Origin: Pseudooceanicola nanhaiensis | GTDB taxonomy: Bacteria > Pseudomonadota > Alphaproteobacteria > Rhodobacterales > Rhodobacteraceae | Assembly: GCF_020171315.1 (NCBI RefSeq) | Contig: NZ_JAIUZP010000013.1 | Location: forward strand, 1 to 64,000 | DNA: 64,000 nt | Direction of reading: 5' to 3' | Shown: positions 52,711 to 61,418 of the stretch, piece after piece | How positions within the stretch are numbered: position 1 is the first letter of the stretch | Layout: each line of letters opens with the position of its first letter | Notes under the pieces: generated by a model | Database searches by the model: none | What the model was told of the DNA's origin: nothing | The model's input: the letters and a program-made list of their open reading frames with translations, nothing else | Program-made: the position numbers and the translations under genes

Positions 52711-53691
52711 TCACTCGGTCGCCGCGTCGAGCGGGGCGAAGTACCAGAAGTCGTTGATGTCGAGGCTGGCGGGATCGCCGTCGAGCTGACCCGCGGCGCT
52801 GTACCATTCGATATCGGCCTTGGCCGCGCGGCGCCCGCCGCCATCCATGCTGTAGAGCCCGCCCTTCACCGCGTCGGCGTAGTAGCCGTCGAGGTTGCCG
52901 AGCAGTTCCGGCGGCAGCCGCCCGATGGGCCCGTCGGGATCGGTCTCGCGCCGGATCACGGTGGGGTCCTCGGCCATGTCGCGGTAGACGCTGACGAGGG
53001 CATCGACGAAGGTCTGCACGTCCTCGGCATGGTTCTGGATCCAGTCGAGGTTGGCAAAGAGCGCCTCGTCGCTGGCGTCCACGTCGAAGAGGTCGAGGAC
53101 GTTGAACCGATCCGCCGCCGGGCCGCGCATCAGCTTGTTGGTGTTCGACAGGTCGATGATCGTGGCATCGGCCTGACCGCCCAGCAGGGCCGCAACCCGG
53201 TTCGAGGAGCCGGGCACGTAGGAACGCTTGCCGAACTTGATGCCGAGGCGCTCCTCGATCACGTTGGCGATGGCATCGGTGCCACCGCCGCGCGAATGCA
53301 GCAGGATCGGTTCCCCGTCGAGGTCCTCGAGCTTGTCATAGGTCTTGGTGGTGACCGGGAAGAACTTCAGCTTGGAGAGCTGGAAGATGATCCGGATCGG
53401 CGCCCGCGAGCGCTGCATGGCCGAGTAGGGGGTGCCGAAGCCGATATCCATCTGGCCGCTGAGCACTGCCTGAATGGCCAGTTCCTCGTCCGAGAAGGCC
53501 GTCCACTCGTAGTCGAGCCCGTTGGCCTTGGCCCGGTCGAGCGCCACGAAGAAGGCGGCCATCTCGTCCGAGGGGGTTTCGGCGAGGGCGATCTTGATCG
53601 TCTCCGCCTGCGCCGTGGTAGGCGTAATACCCGCCCCGGCGATGAAGCTGGCAGCCGCGAGGGCCGCCACCGATTTCAGTAGCGTTTTCAT
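52711..53691 (-). CDS. ABC transporter substrate-binding protein (NMT1/SsuA type)
   Basis: 326 aa with a signal peptide (MKTLLKSVAALAAASFIAGA up to TAQAE). The mature protein has IKIALAETPSDEMAAFFVALDRAKANGLDYEW, typical of the NMT1/THI5-SsuA group, then AVLSGQMDIGFGTPYSAMQRS and the ligand loop LLHSRGGGTDAIANVIEERL. It captures a small ligand such as a sulfonate, nitrile, pyrimidine or carboxylate for the permeases. First gene of its operon; a GntR gene is 116 bp upstream on the same strand. Confidence 0.88.
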   Translation of the reverse strand: MKTLLKSVAALAAASFIAGAGITPTTAQAETIKIALAETPSDEMAAFFVALDRAKANGLDYEWTAFSDEELAIQAVLSGQMDIGFGTPYSAMQRSRAPIRIIFQLSKLKFFPVTTKTYDKLEDLDGEPILLHSRGGGTDAIANVIEERLGIKFGKRSYVPGSSNRVAALLGGQADATIIDLSNTNKLMRGPAADRFNVLDLFDVDASDEALFANLDWIQNHAEDVQTFVDALVSVYRDMAEDPTVIRRETDPDGPIGRLPPELLGNLDGYYADAVKGGLYSMDGGGRRAAKADIEWYSAAGQLDGDPASLDINDFWYFAPLDAATE

Positions 53692-53807
53692 GTTTTTCTC
53701 CTCCCATTGTCACGGCGTCCCTCTCCTCCCAAAGCGGAGCGCCGATCTGTTGCGGCGGGGTCTCCCGTCCCCTTGGCCGCGTCATCCCGTCTCTGTCAGA
53801 GTGTCGG

Positions 53808-54479
53808 TCAGATCTCCCCGAAAAGGCGCCCCGAGACCGAGCCGATATGCCGCCGCATGGCGTCATGGGCCCCGTTCGGGTCGCGGTTGCGGATCGCGTC
53901 GGCAATCGCGCGGTGTTCTGCGAAACTGGTGTGGCTGCGCGGCGGCCTTTCGGTGGTGCGGACCACCGAATTCCACGCCACGGCGCGCTGCACCCCGTTG
54001 AGCTGCCGGAAGAGCGCGACCAGCAGCGGGTTGTCCGTCGCCTCGGCGATGGCGTGGTGCAACTGGTCGTCGAACTCCTCGTAGGTCTCCCAGTCGGGCG
54101 CTTCCTCGGCGCCGAGGATGGCCGCGTCGATCCGGGCGAGCGCCTCCTTGGAGGCATTCACCGCCGCCTCGCGGGCGATGGCGGGTTCGATGCTCATCCG
54201 GGCGCGCATCATCTTGACCGGGGTCAGCTGGCGGCTGACCTCGTCGAACCACGGCATCGGCGCATCGGCGGGCCGCTCCTCGGCAAGGAAGGTGCCCTTG
54301 CCGACGTGGCGCCAGATCACGCCCTCCTGCTCCAGCGTGTCGAGGGCCCGGCGCAGCGTCGCGCGCTTCAGCCCGAGCGCCTCTGTCAGCACCCGTTCGG
54401 GCGGCAGCCGGTCGCCGGGGGCGAAGTTTCCGTCCGCGATATAGGCCTTGAGGCTGGAAAGGGGCGTGGTCTGGTTCAT
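53808..54479 (-). CDS. GntR-family regulator, FadR subgroup (FCD domain)
   Basis: 223 aa. The winged helix is at the N-terminus (SSLKAYIADGNFAPGDRLPPERVL, LGLKRATLRRALDTLEQEGVI). The FCD domain includes WETYEEFDDQLHHAIAEATDNP with metal-binding Asp/His, and SHTSFAEHRAIADAIRNRDPNG. It is divergent from the FAH-family gene and lies beside the ABC operon, so it probably controls both. TTGRTCG repeats in the intervening 184 bp are its likely binding sites. Confidence 0.9.
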   Translation of the reverse strand: MNQTTPLSSLKAYIADGNFAPGDRLPPERVLTEALGLKRATLRRALDTLEQEGVIWRHVGKGTFLAEERPADAPMPWFDEVSRQLTPVKMMRARMSIEPAIAREAAVNASKEALARIDAAILGAEEAPDWETYEEFDDQLHHAIAEATDNPLLVALFRQLNGVQRAVAWNSVVRTTERPPRSHTSFAEHRAIADAIRNRDPNGAHDAMRRHIGSVSGRLFGEI

Positions 54480-54509
54480 GGTCCGTCGCTGCTGGCGTCA
54501 AAGGGCGCG

Positions 54510-54621
54510 AATTGGTCGATCAATTCCGGCGATATGCCCCGAGTATTGCCCGGATTCGCCAAATATCAACCAATAAATTCGCTTTGGTCGGGATTGATTG
54601 CAATTGATCGTGGATTGGTCG
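54510..54621. promoter_or_regulatory. Cluster of TTGRTCG repeats between GntR and FAH genes
   Basis: TTGGTCG or TTGATCG occurs at 54512-54518, 54584-54590, 54604-54610 and 54615-54621. The first is inside the dyad AATTG-GTCGAT-CAATT (54510-54525). Four copies within 110 bp of AT-rich divergent promoter DNA suggest cooperative GntR binding. Confidence 0.6.
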
Positions 54622-54663
54622 CGATTTATGAATGGTACAACGAATCGCAGACAGGAGAGCGGC

Positions 54664-55350
54664 ATGACTGACTATGTTATTGATAAGGTAGAGGTTCCGA
54701 CGATCCCCGTGGCGGGAAGCGACGCGGTGTTCCCGGTGCGCCGGGTCTATTGCATTGGTCGGAATTATGCCGCCCACGCCATCGAGATGGGCCACGATCC
54801 CGACCGCGAGCCGCCGTTCTTCTTCCAGAAAAACCCCGACAACCTCGATGCCTCGGGCGAGTTCCCCTACCCGGTGAAGAGCGAGGACGTGCACCACGAG
54901 GCCGAGATGGTCGTGGCGCTGAAATCGGGCGGCAAGGACATCCCCGTCGAGAGCGCGCTGGACCATGTCTATGGCTATGGCCTGTCGCTGGACATGACGC
55001 GCCGCGACCTGCAGGGCGTGGCCAAGAAGATGGGGCGGCCGTGGGAAATCGGCAAGGCCTTCGAGCGCTCCGCCCCCGTGGGTCCGCTGCACCCGGTGAG
55101 CGCGGTGGGCCATCCCACCGAGGGCCGCGTCGCGCTGGAGGTGAACGGCGAGCTGAAGCAGGAAGGCGACCTGAACCAGATGATCTGGAAGGTGCCGGAA
55201 ATGATCTCCTACCTGTCGGAGTATTTCGAGCTGGCGCCGGGCGACGTGATCATGTCGGGCACGCCCTCGGGCGTCGGGCCCGTGGCCAAGGGCGACGTTA
55301 TGAAACTCTCCATCGAGGGCCTGGGCGAGATGACGGTGACCGTGGTCTAA
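54664..55350 (+). CDS. Fumarylacetoacetate hydrolase-family protein (fumarylpyruvate hydrolase-like)
   Basis: 228 aa from the ATG at 54664 with CAGGAGAG upstream. The FAH core is clear: VYCIGRNYAAHAIEMGHDPDRE, PPFFFQKNPDNL, metal ligands in HHEAEMVVAL and LDMTRRDLQ, and MSGTPSGVGPVAKGD near the end. It is closest in layout to NagK-type fumarylpyruvate hydrolases of gentisate degradation, but ring-cleavage partners are absent here, so acylpyruvase activity on another substrate is possible. Controlled with the ABC importer by the divergent GntR regulator. Confidence 0.88.
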   Translation: MTDYVIDKVEVPTIPVAGSDAVFPVRRVYCIGRNYAAHAIEMGHDPDREPPFFFQKNPDNLDASGEFPYPVKSEDVHHEAEMVVALKSGGKDIPVESALDHVYGYGLSLDMTRRDLQGVAKKMGRPWEIGKAFERSAPVGPLHPVSAVGHPTEGRVALEVNGELKQEGDLNQMIWKVPEMISYLSEYFELAPGDVIMSGTPSGVGPVAKGDVMKLSIEGLGEMTVTVV

Positions 55351-55373
55351 GATCACGGTCCATGTTGGGCAGG

Positions 55374-55400
55374 ACGGTCCGGAGGTTTCCTCCGGGCCGT
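55374..55400 (+). terminator. Rho-independent terminator after FAH gene
   Basis: 12-bp stem (ACGGTCCGGAGG with CCTCCGGGCCGT, one G-U pair) with a TTT loop, followed by TTCTGTTT. It ends the FAH gene before the convergent LysR gene. Confidence 0.8.
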
Positions 55401-55440
55401 TTCTGTTTGCGGGGCTGACGTGAAGACCGGGGCAGGGGCC

Positions 55441-56334
55441 TCAGTCGTGATCGTCGCGGGGGCGGCCGGCCTCGCGCACCGCTTCGGAGAGGCGGACCAG
55501 CACCTCGCCCCGGGTGGAATGGGGGCTTTGCACGATGCCGAGCCTGCGGTGAATCGGCGGGTTGCCGAAGGGGAACCATCCCAGCGAGGCGGTGATCGCA
55601 TCCTGCAGCACCGCGTAGGGCACTATGGCAAAGCCGAGCCCCGCCTGCACGCAGCCGATCACCGAGGTCATCGTGTTGACCGAAACGACCTGTTCCGGCG
55701 CGGCGCCGAGGCGGGCGATTTCGGTGTCGATCTGGCGCGCCAGTGGCACCTGCGTACGGTAGCGGATGTAGGGGATGCTGCGGACCACCTCGGCCAGCGA
55801 GCGGCTGAGGGTGCCGGGCGGGGTGATCACCACCAGCATCTCCTTCACCACCTCGGTCCAGTAGAGGCTGGGCGGCACGGCCACGTGATCGGCGACGAGG
55901 GCGGCGTCGAGCTGCCCGGTTGCGACCTCGTTCATCAGCTCCTCGGACATGCCGATGCGCATCCGGAAGGTCAGTTCGGGATAGAGCGGGCGCAGCGTGG
56001 CAAGGGCCCGGGGCAGGATCGATTGCGCTCCGGTGCGCAGCGATCCGATGGCCAGCGTGCCGCGCACTGCGCCGCCGCCGGGGGCGGCCCTGGCCTCGTG
56101 CACCAGCTGCAGGATCGTCCGGGCCGAGCGCACCATCTCGGCCCCCTTGGCGGTGAGCGCGGGCGGGCGGCGGGAGCGGTCGAAGAGCGGCGCGCCGATC
56201 TCCTCCTCCAGCGCGCTGATCTGCTGGCTGACAGCTGAGGCGGTGAGATGCACCTCGCGCGCGGCGGCGGCGAAGCCGCCGTGCTGCACGATGGCGAGGA
56301 GGGTCTGAAGCTGGCGGGTGTCCATGACACTCAT
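55441..56334 (-). CDS. LysR-family regulator of the second TTT module
   Basis: About 297 aa from the ATG at 56334 (MSVMDTRQL; MDTRQL at 56325 is an alternative). The HTH is MDTRQLQTLLAIVQHGGFAAAA and VHLTASAVSQQISALEEEIG. The effector domain has GTLAIGSLRTGAQSILPRALATL and the return segment VSVNTMTSVIGCVQAGLGFAIVP. It is divergent from the second TTT transporter operon (124-bp gap), which it probably activates in response to the imported acid or gamma-glutamyl compound. Confidence 0.88.
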   Translation of the reverse strand: MSVMDTRQLQTLLAIVQHGGFAAAAREVHLTASAVSQQISALEEEIGAPLFDRSRRPPALTAKGAEMVRSARTILQLVHEARAAPGGGAVRGTLAIGSLRTGAQSILPRALATLRPLYPELTFRMRIGMSEELMNEVATGQLDAALVADHVAVPPSLYWTEVVKEMLVVITPPGTLSRSLAEVVRSIPYIRYRTQVPLARQIDTEIARLGAAPEQVVSVNTMTSVIGCVQAGLGFAIVPYAVLQDAITASLGWFPFGNPPIHRRLGIVQSPHSTRGEVLVRLSEAVREAGRPRDDHD

Positions 56335-56457
56335 GTTAAGCAAAACTGGAATTGATGCCAAGTATTACGCGCTTTGTGTGGGTCTGTCTTGTGTTAGCTG
56401 TATACCGCAACCAAAACGCCCGGCGGTCCACGTCGGGCCCCTCTAGGGAGATCTCGA

Positions 56458-57405
56458 ATGACGATCCGTGCGGGCCTTGCAGCTCTCTTCACCGCCGCCA
56501 CTCTGGTCGCGGCCCCTGCCTCGGCGCAGGACTACCCCGATCACCCCGTTGAATTCATCGTGCCCTGGTCGCCGGGCGGTGGGTCGGACACGCTGATGCG
56601 CCTGATCGCAGGCAATGTCGCGCCCTACCTCGGCACCGAGATGCCGATCATCAACATGCCCGGCGTCGGCGGCACCGTCGGCCTGCGCGAAGCCTCGCGT
56701 CGCGCGGCGGACGGCTACACCATCAGCCAGGTCCACGAAGGCCTGCTGGTCGCCCATGAAACCGGCATCACCGAGCTCAACTGGGACAGCTTCGACCCGA
56801 TCGCGCTGATGACCGCCTCGCCGCAGTACCTCGTCGTGCACCCGACCGAGGACTACAGCGACTTCAACGAATTCGTGGAGTTTGCCAAGGCGCACCCCGG
56901 CGAGATCACCATCGGCGTGACCCTGGGCGGCGTGCCGCACCTGCACGCGGCGATGATCGAACAGGCCTATGGCCTGCAGTTCCAGTACGTCGGCTATGAA
57001 GGCACCGGCGAGCGCGTGCGCGCCCTCGTGGGTGGCAACCTCGACGCCGCCATCGGCGACATCTCCTCTTCGCTGCAGTTCGTCGAGAACGGCGACCTCC
57101 AGTTCCTCGCCGTCGGCTCGCCCGAGCGCATGGCTGCCACGCCCGACGTGCCGACCTTCATGGAACTCGGCTCGGACCTCGAGCTGAACGTGACCCGCGG
57201 CATCGTGATGCCCAAGGGCGCGCCGCAGGAGGCAAAGGACAAGCTGGAAGCCGCGCTGGAGGAACTCTCCAAGGATGCGACCTACATCGAGCAGACCAAC
57301 AATGCCGGTGCGGAAGTGATGTTCCGCGGCCAGGAGGGCTATGCCACCTACCTGAGCAAGCTGGATGAAACCGTGAAATCGCTGTCGGAGGTCCTCGCAC
57401 CGTGA
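56458..57405 (+). CDS. TTT transporter substrate-binding protein (Bug/TctC family)
   Basis: 315 aa with a signal peptide (MTIRAGLAALFTAATLVAAPASAQD). Bug-family blocks: VEFIVPWSPGGGSDTLMRLI, NMPGVGGTVGLREASRRAADGYT and ITIGVTLGGVPHLHAAMIEQAYG. It binds a carboxylate-containing substrate in the periplasm. First gene of a transporter-hydrolase operon; its end overlaps the small permease start by four bases, so no attenuating hairpin separates them, unlike the first TTT operon. Confidence 0.93.
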   Translation: MTIRAGLAALFTAATLVAAPASAQDYPDHPVEFIVPWSPGGGSDTLMRLIAGNVAPYLGTEMPIINMPGVGGTVGLREASRRAADGYTISQVHEGLLVAHETGITELNWDSFDPIALMTASPQYLVVHPTEDYSDFNEFVEFAKAHPGEITIGVTLGGVPHLHAAMIEQAYGLQFQYVGYEGTGERVRALVGGNLDAAIGDISSSLQFVENGDLQFLAVGSPERMAATPDVPTFMELGSDLELNVTRGIVMPKGAPQEAKDKLEAALEELSKDATYIEQTNNAGAEVMFRGQEGYATYLSKLDETVKSLSEVLAP

Positions 57406-57917
57406 GCGAAAACGGCTTCAACAAGGAGCAGGCGCGGGAGGCGGGCGAGATCGCCCGCCTCCTCAGCTACGTCCTGATCCTGATCGCTTCCGTGGCCCTC
57501 TTCCTCTCGGCCGCCGCTATTCCGACCACACGGTTCGAGCGGCTGGGAGCAGGGGCCTTTCCCAAGATCGTCTTTGCCGGTCTCGCGCTGATGGCCGTGG
57601 TCGCCATCGTCGACGCGCTGCGCAAGATCCCCACCGATGCCTATGGCCGGTTCGCGGCCGAGACGGTGGCCTGGGCCAAGCGCCGCTCGCTGGTCTTCGT
57701 CTGCCTTGCCGCCTTCGGCATCTACATCGTGGCGATCCCCGTCCTCGGGTTCTCGATCGCCAGCTTCGTCTTCATTCTTGCGGTGGAACTCGTGCTGATG
57801 CCCCGCAGCCCCAAGACGCTGATCATCGCCGTCATCGCGGCCGCGGTCTTCTCCTTCGGGCTGAACTGGCTCTTTGCCGAGGTCTTTACCGTCTTCCTGC
57901 CGCGCGGGGTGCTGTGA
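57402..57917 (+). CDS. TTT transporter small permease (TctB family)
   Basis: 171 aa. Four hydrophobic segments are visible: LSYVLILIASVALFLSAAA, IVFAGLALMAVVAIVDALR, SLVFVCLAAFGIYIVAIPVL and IIAVIAAAVFSFGLNW. TctB proteins have this form. Overlaps the binding protein and ends one base before the large permease ATG; probably translated together. Confidence 0.87.
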   Translation: MSENGFNKEQAREAGEIARLLSYVLILIASVALFLSAAAIPTTRFERLGAGAFPKIVFAGLALMAVVAIVDALRKIPTDAYGRFAAETVAWAKRRSLVFVCLAAFGIYIVAIPVLGFSIASFVFILAVELVLMPRSPKTLIIAVIAAAVFSFGLNWLFAEVFTVFLPRGVL

Positions 57918-57918
57918 C

Positions 57919-59436
57919 ATGGAAGATTTCCTCTCCGGTCTGACGCAGATCTTCACCTTCGCCACGCTGATCTACATGCTGGCGGGCTCCGTCGCGGGCA
58001 TCATCGCCGCGGCGATCCCGGGCTTTACGGTCACCATGGCGATCGTGCTGACCCTTCCGCTGACCTTCACGATGGAGCCGCTGCAAGGCATCGCCGTGAT
58101 GCTCTCGGTCTATGTGGGCGGCTATACCGGCGGCCTGATCTCGGCCGCACTGCTGGGCATCCCCGGCACGCCGTCCTCGGTCGCCACCACCTTCGACGCC
58201 TTCCCCATGGCGCGGAAGGGTGAACCGGGCCGCGCGCTCTCGCTGGGGGTCTGGGCCTCCTTCTTCGGCACCGTCATCTCGACCGTGGTGCTGATCGTGG
58301 CGGCGCCGCCGCTGGCGATCTTCGCGGTCAAGCTGGGGCCGTGGGAATACTTCTCGCTCATCGTCTTTGCGCTGACCATCGTGGCCAGCCTCGTGGGCGA
58401 CAGCGTGATCCGCGGGATGCTGGCCGGCCTCATCGGCCTTGCGATCTCGACCGTGGGCCCCGACCCGATGATGGGGCGTCCGCGCTTTGACTTCAGCATC
58501 GAGATGCTGGAGGCGGGGCTGCCTTTCCTCGTGGTGCTGATCGGGATCTTCGCGATCTCGCAGCTGGCCTCCGAGGTCGAGGACAAGAGCGAGGTCCGGT
58601 CGGGCAATGCGCTCGTCACTGGCGCCATCGACTTCCAGACCTGGAAGGTGATGAAAGAGGTGCTGATGCGGCCCGTGAACCTGATCCGCTCCTCCATCGT
58701 GGGGGTTTTGATCGGGGCGCTGCCGGGGGCCGGGGGCTCGATCGCGAACCTCGTGGCCTATGACCAGGCGAAACGCGCCAGCAAGGACCCGGACAGCTTC
58801 GGCAAGGGCAACCCCGACGGCGTCGTGGCCTCGGAGGCGGGCAACTCCGCCACCGCGGGCGGCGGTCTGATCCCGCTGATCGGCCTCGGCATTCCGGGTT
58901 CGGCGGTGGATGCGATCCTGATGGCCTCGCTCATGGTGCACGGCATCTCGGTCGGGCCGCGGCTGATCATGGATCACGGCGATCTGGTCTATGGCATGTT
59001 CATCGCCATGGCTGTGGCTTCGCTGCTGATGCTGATCGTCTCGGTGCTGTCGATGCGGCTCTTCCTGCGGGTTGCGACGGTGCCCAAGTGGCTGATCGTG
59101 CCGGTTGTGATGGTTTGTTGTGCTGTTGGCTCCTTCGCCCTCAATAACCGGGTTACCGATCTGTATTTGCTGGGCTTTATCGGCGTGGCTGGATACGTTC
59201 TGCGGGCGCTCGGCTACTCGCTTGCCCCGCTGGTTCTGGGCGTGATCCTCGGACCCATTGCCGAGACCAACCTGCGCCGCGCCCTGATGACGGACGGCGA
59301 TCCGACGCTCTTCGTCACGCGCCCGATCAGCCTGCTGTTCCTCATCGCCGCGGTCCTGTCGATCGCATGGGCCATCCGTGGCCATCTGAAGCAACGCAAC
59401 AAAGCCAAGAGGTCCTCCGATGCAGCTGCGTCATGA
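57919..59436 (+). CDS. TTT transporter large permease (TctA family)
   Basis: 505 aa from the ATG at 57919, one base after the TctB stop. The TctA repeats are seen as AGIIAAAIPGFTVTMAIVLTLP (near residue 29) and GVLIGALPGAGGSIANLVAYD (about 270-290), with AALLGIPGTPSSVATTFDAFP near 75. About 12 helices. It forms the channel; the following GGT-like gene starts within its final codons. Confidence 0.93.
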   Translation: MEDFLSGLTQIFTFATLIYMLAGSVAGIIAAAIPGFTVTMAIVLTLPLTFTMEPLQGIAVMLSVYVGGYTGGLISAALLGIPGTPSSVATTFDAFPMARKGEPGRALSLGVWASFFGTVISTVVLIVAAPPLAIFAVKLGPWEYFSLIVFALTIVASLVGDSVIRGMLAGLIGLAISTVGPDPMMGRPRFDFSIEMLEAGLPFLVVLIGIFAISQLASEVEDKSEVRSGNALVTGAIDFQTWKVMKEVLMRPVNLIRSSIVGVLIGALPGAGGSIANLVAYDQAKRASKDPDSFGKGNPDGVVASEAGNSATAGGGLIPLIGLGIPGSAVDAILMASLMVHGISVGPRLIMDHGDLVYGMFIAMAVASLLMLIVSVLSMRLFLRVATVPKWLIVPVVMVCCAVGSFALNNRVTDLYLLGFIGVAGYVLRALGYSLAPLVLGVILGPIAETNLRRALMTDGDPTLFVTRPISLLFLIAAVLSIAWAIRGHLKQRNKAKRSSDAAAS

Positions 59437-61009
59437 TCCCGTCTACCCCTCCCGCCGCTCCCCTGTGCTGGCGGAAAACATGGTCGCCACCTCGCAGCCG
59501 CTGGCGACGCAGGCCGGTCTGACGATCCTGCAGCAGGGCGGCAACGCCGTGGACGCGGCCATCGCCACCGCTGCGGCGCTGACGATCGTCGAGCCCACCG
59601 GCAACGGGCTTGGCTCCGACGCCTTCTGCATCCTCTGGGACGGCAAGCAGCTGCATGGCCTGAACGCCTCGGGCCGTGCGCCGGTCGCCTGGTCGCCCGA
59701 GCGGTTCCCGAACGGGATGGTGCAGCATGGCTGGGATTCGGTCACCGTGCCCGGCGCCGTCAGCGCCTGGGTCGCGCTCTCCGAACGCTTCGGCAAGCTG
59801 GGCCTCGCCACGGTGCTGGCGCCCGCGATCCGCTACGCGGAAGAGGGCTTCCTCGTCTCGCCGGTGATCGCCGCGCTCTGGGAGAAGGGCGCCAAGACGC
59901 TCGGCCACCAGCCCGGCTTCGCCGAGACCTTCATGCCCGGCGGCCGTGCCCCGAAGGCGGGTGAGCGGTTCCGCAACCCCGGTGCCGCGCGCACGCTGCG
60001 CCTGATCGCCGAGACCAAGGGCCGTGCCTTCTACGAGGGGGAGATCGCGGAAGAGATCGCCGCCTTCGCCAAGGCCCATGGTGGCGCCATGACGGTCGAA
60101 GATCTGGCGGCCCACGAGGCCGACTGGTGCGGGACCATCTCGCAGAAGTTCGACGACGTGGAACTGCACGAGATCCCGCCGAACGGGCAGGGGATCGCGG
60201 CGCTGATGGCGCTCGGGATGCTGCAGCACACCTCGATCCGCGACCACGGGCCGGATGACCTGACGGCGGTGCACCTGCAACTGGAGGCCATCAAGCTGGC
60301 CTACAGCGACATGCACGCCTATGTCGCCGACCGCCGCTTCATGACCGAGGTGGACGAGACGGCGCTGCTGGATGCCGATTACCTCAAGTCCCGCGCCGCG
60401 CTGATCGACCCGACCAAGGCGCAGGACTTCGGTCCCGGCGCGCCCAAGCAGGGCGGCACTGTCCTGATGAGCACCGCCGATGCCTCGGGCATGATGGTGA
60501 GCTTCATCCAGTCGAACTACGCCGGTTTCGGCTCTGGCGTCGTGGTGCCGGGCACGGGTGTGTCGCTGCAGAACCGTGGCTTCGGCTTCACCACCAAGGA
60601 AGGCCACCAGAACCAGGTGGCGGGCGGCAAACGTCCGTTCCACACGATCATCCCGGGCTTCGCCATGAAGAACGGCGCGCCGCTGATGGCCTATGGCATG
60701 ATGGGTGGCCCGATCCAGGCACAGGGGCATCTGCAACTGCTGCTGCGCACCCAGCTTTGGGGGCAGGATGTGCAGGTCGCGGCGGATGCGCCGCGCTGGC
60801 GGATGATCTCGGGCCTCGACGTGGCCTGCGAGCCGACCATGGACGCCAATCTGCTGGCGGGTCTGGAAGGGCTGGGCCACAAGATCACGGTCGAAAGCCC
60901 GGACAACGCCTTCGGCTTTGGTGGGGCGCAACTGATCCATCGGCTGGAAGACGGCGGCTATGTCGCTGGCTCCGATCCGCGCAAGGATGGTCAGGCCGCC
61001 GGGTTCTGA
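59420..61009 (+). CDS. Gamma-glutamyltransferase-family Ntn hydrolase, cytoplasmic
   Basis: 529 aa without a signal peptide, so cytoplasmic like YwrD-type or oxamate-amidohydrolase-type members. GGT features: ATQAGLTILQQGGNAVDAAIA, GNGLGSDAFC and the autoprocessing site with nucleophile Thr in KQGGTVLMSTADASGMMVS, then the GVSLQNRG loop and GGKRPFHTIIPGFAMKNG. It starts 17 bp inside the TctA gene, so it is translationally coupled to the transporter. It therefore probably hydrolyses the amide or gamma-glutamyl bond of the imported compound. Confidence 0.9.
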   Translation: MQLRHDPVYPSRRSPVLAENMVATSQPLATQAGLTILQQGGNAVDAAIATAAALTIVEPTGNGLGSDAFCILWDGKQLHGLNASGRAPVAWSPERFPNGMVQHGWDSVTVPGAVSAWVALSERFGKLGLATVLAPAIRYAEEGFLVSPVIAALWEKGAKTLGHQPGFAETFMPGGRAPKAGERFRNPGAARTLRLIAETKGRAFYEGEIAEEIAAFAKAHGGAMTVEDLAAHEADWCGTISQKFDDVELHEIPPNGQGIAALMALGMLQHTSIRDHGPDDLTAVHLQLEAIKLAYSDMHAYVADRRFMTEVDETALLDADYLKSRAALIDPTKAQDFGPGAPKQGGTVLMSTADASGMMVSFIQSNYAGFGSGVVVPGTGVSLQNRGFGFTTKEGHQNQVAGGKRPFHTIIPGFAMKNGAPLMAYGMMGGPIQAQGHLQLLLRTQLWGQDVQVAADAPRWRMISGLDVACEPTMDANLLAGLEGLGHKITVESPDNAFGFGGAQLIHRLEDGGYVAGSDPRKDGQAAGF

Positions 61010-61032
61010 GCCTGTCGATTGTGAGATGAGAG

Positions 61033-61061
61033 GAGCCTCCGCCGGGTGCGGGGGCTCTTTT
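61033..61061 (+). terminator. Rho-independent terminator after GGT-like gene
   Basis: 10-bp stem (GAGCCTCCGC with GCGGGGGCTC, one G-U pair) and 5-nt loop, followed by TTTTCGTTT. About 24 bp beyond the stop codon. Confidence 0.85.
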
Positions 61062-61373
61062 CGTTTGGGGGTGGGTCAGTCTCTAAACTGCCGTGCAGAG
61101 CCTGAACTCACGGTGCACCAAACGGGTGAACCGTCGCGGACACCACGAAGCCGCGCAGTGCCGGCGCGCGCGGGGGCGATCCGAACCCCTCTGGCCACCA
61201 CTTTATGGTAGCCAAGCTTGTCCCTCCCTCTCGAGGGACGGCCCAGCCTCACCAAATCGCCGCCGCGTGGGGGCGCGCCGGCGATGCGCGGCGGCCTGCG
61301 GCCTTGCTCCGCGCTGGAGATAGTCGGTGCCGGGGCTTAGGGGGCGCTGCGGATTAGTGGTCGTAATGCATGA
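61062..61373. other. Gene-free stretch with several small inverted repeats
   Basis: No gene is seen. GGCCACCA and TGGTAGCC (61193-61213) and GTCCCT/AGGGAC (61220-61239) form small dyads, and the local GC is very high. It was examined for a tRNA because GATCCGAACCCC recalls the complement of a T-loop, but the stems do not pair. Confidence 0.4.
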
Positions 61374-61400
61374 GAAAGGGCGGCGCGAGGCCGCCCTTTC
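61374..61400 (-). terminator. Terminator of the GST gene
   Basis: Perfect 11-bp stem (GAAAGGGCGGC and complement) with a 5-nt loop, 18 bp beyond the GST stop on the minus strand. The stem ends with CCCTTTC and is followed by TCATG, a modest T-rich end. Confidence 0.7.
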
Positions 61401-61418
61401 GCCTGAAACAGGGACGCG

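Noticed and set aside
61150-61215. Possible tRNA gene on the minus strand
   Set aside because: Only a T-loop-like GGGGTTCGGATCG stretch was found; the T-stem and acceptor stem do not pair.
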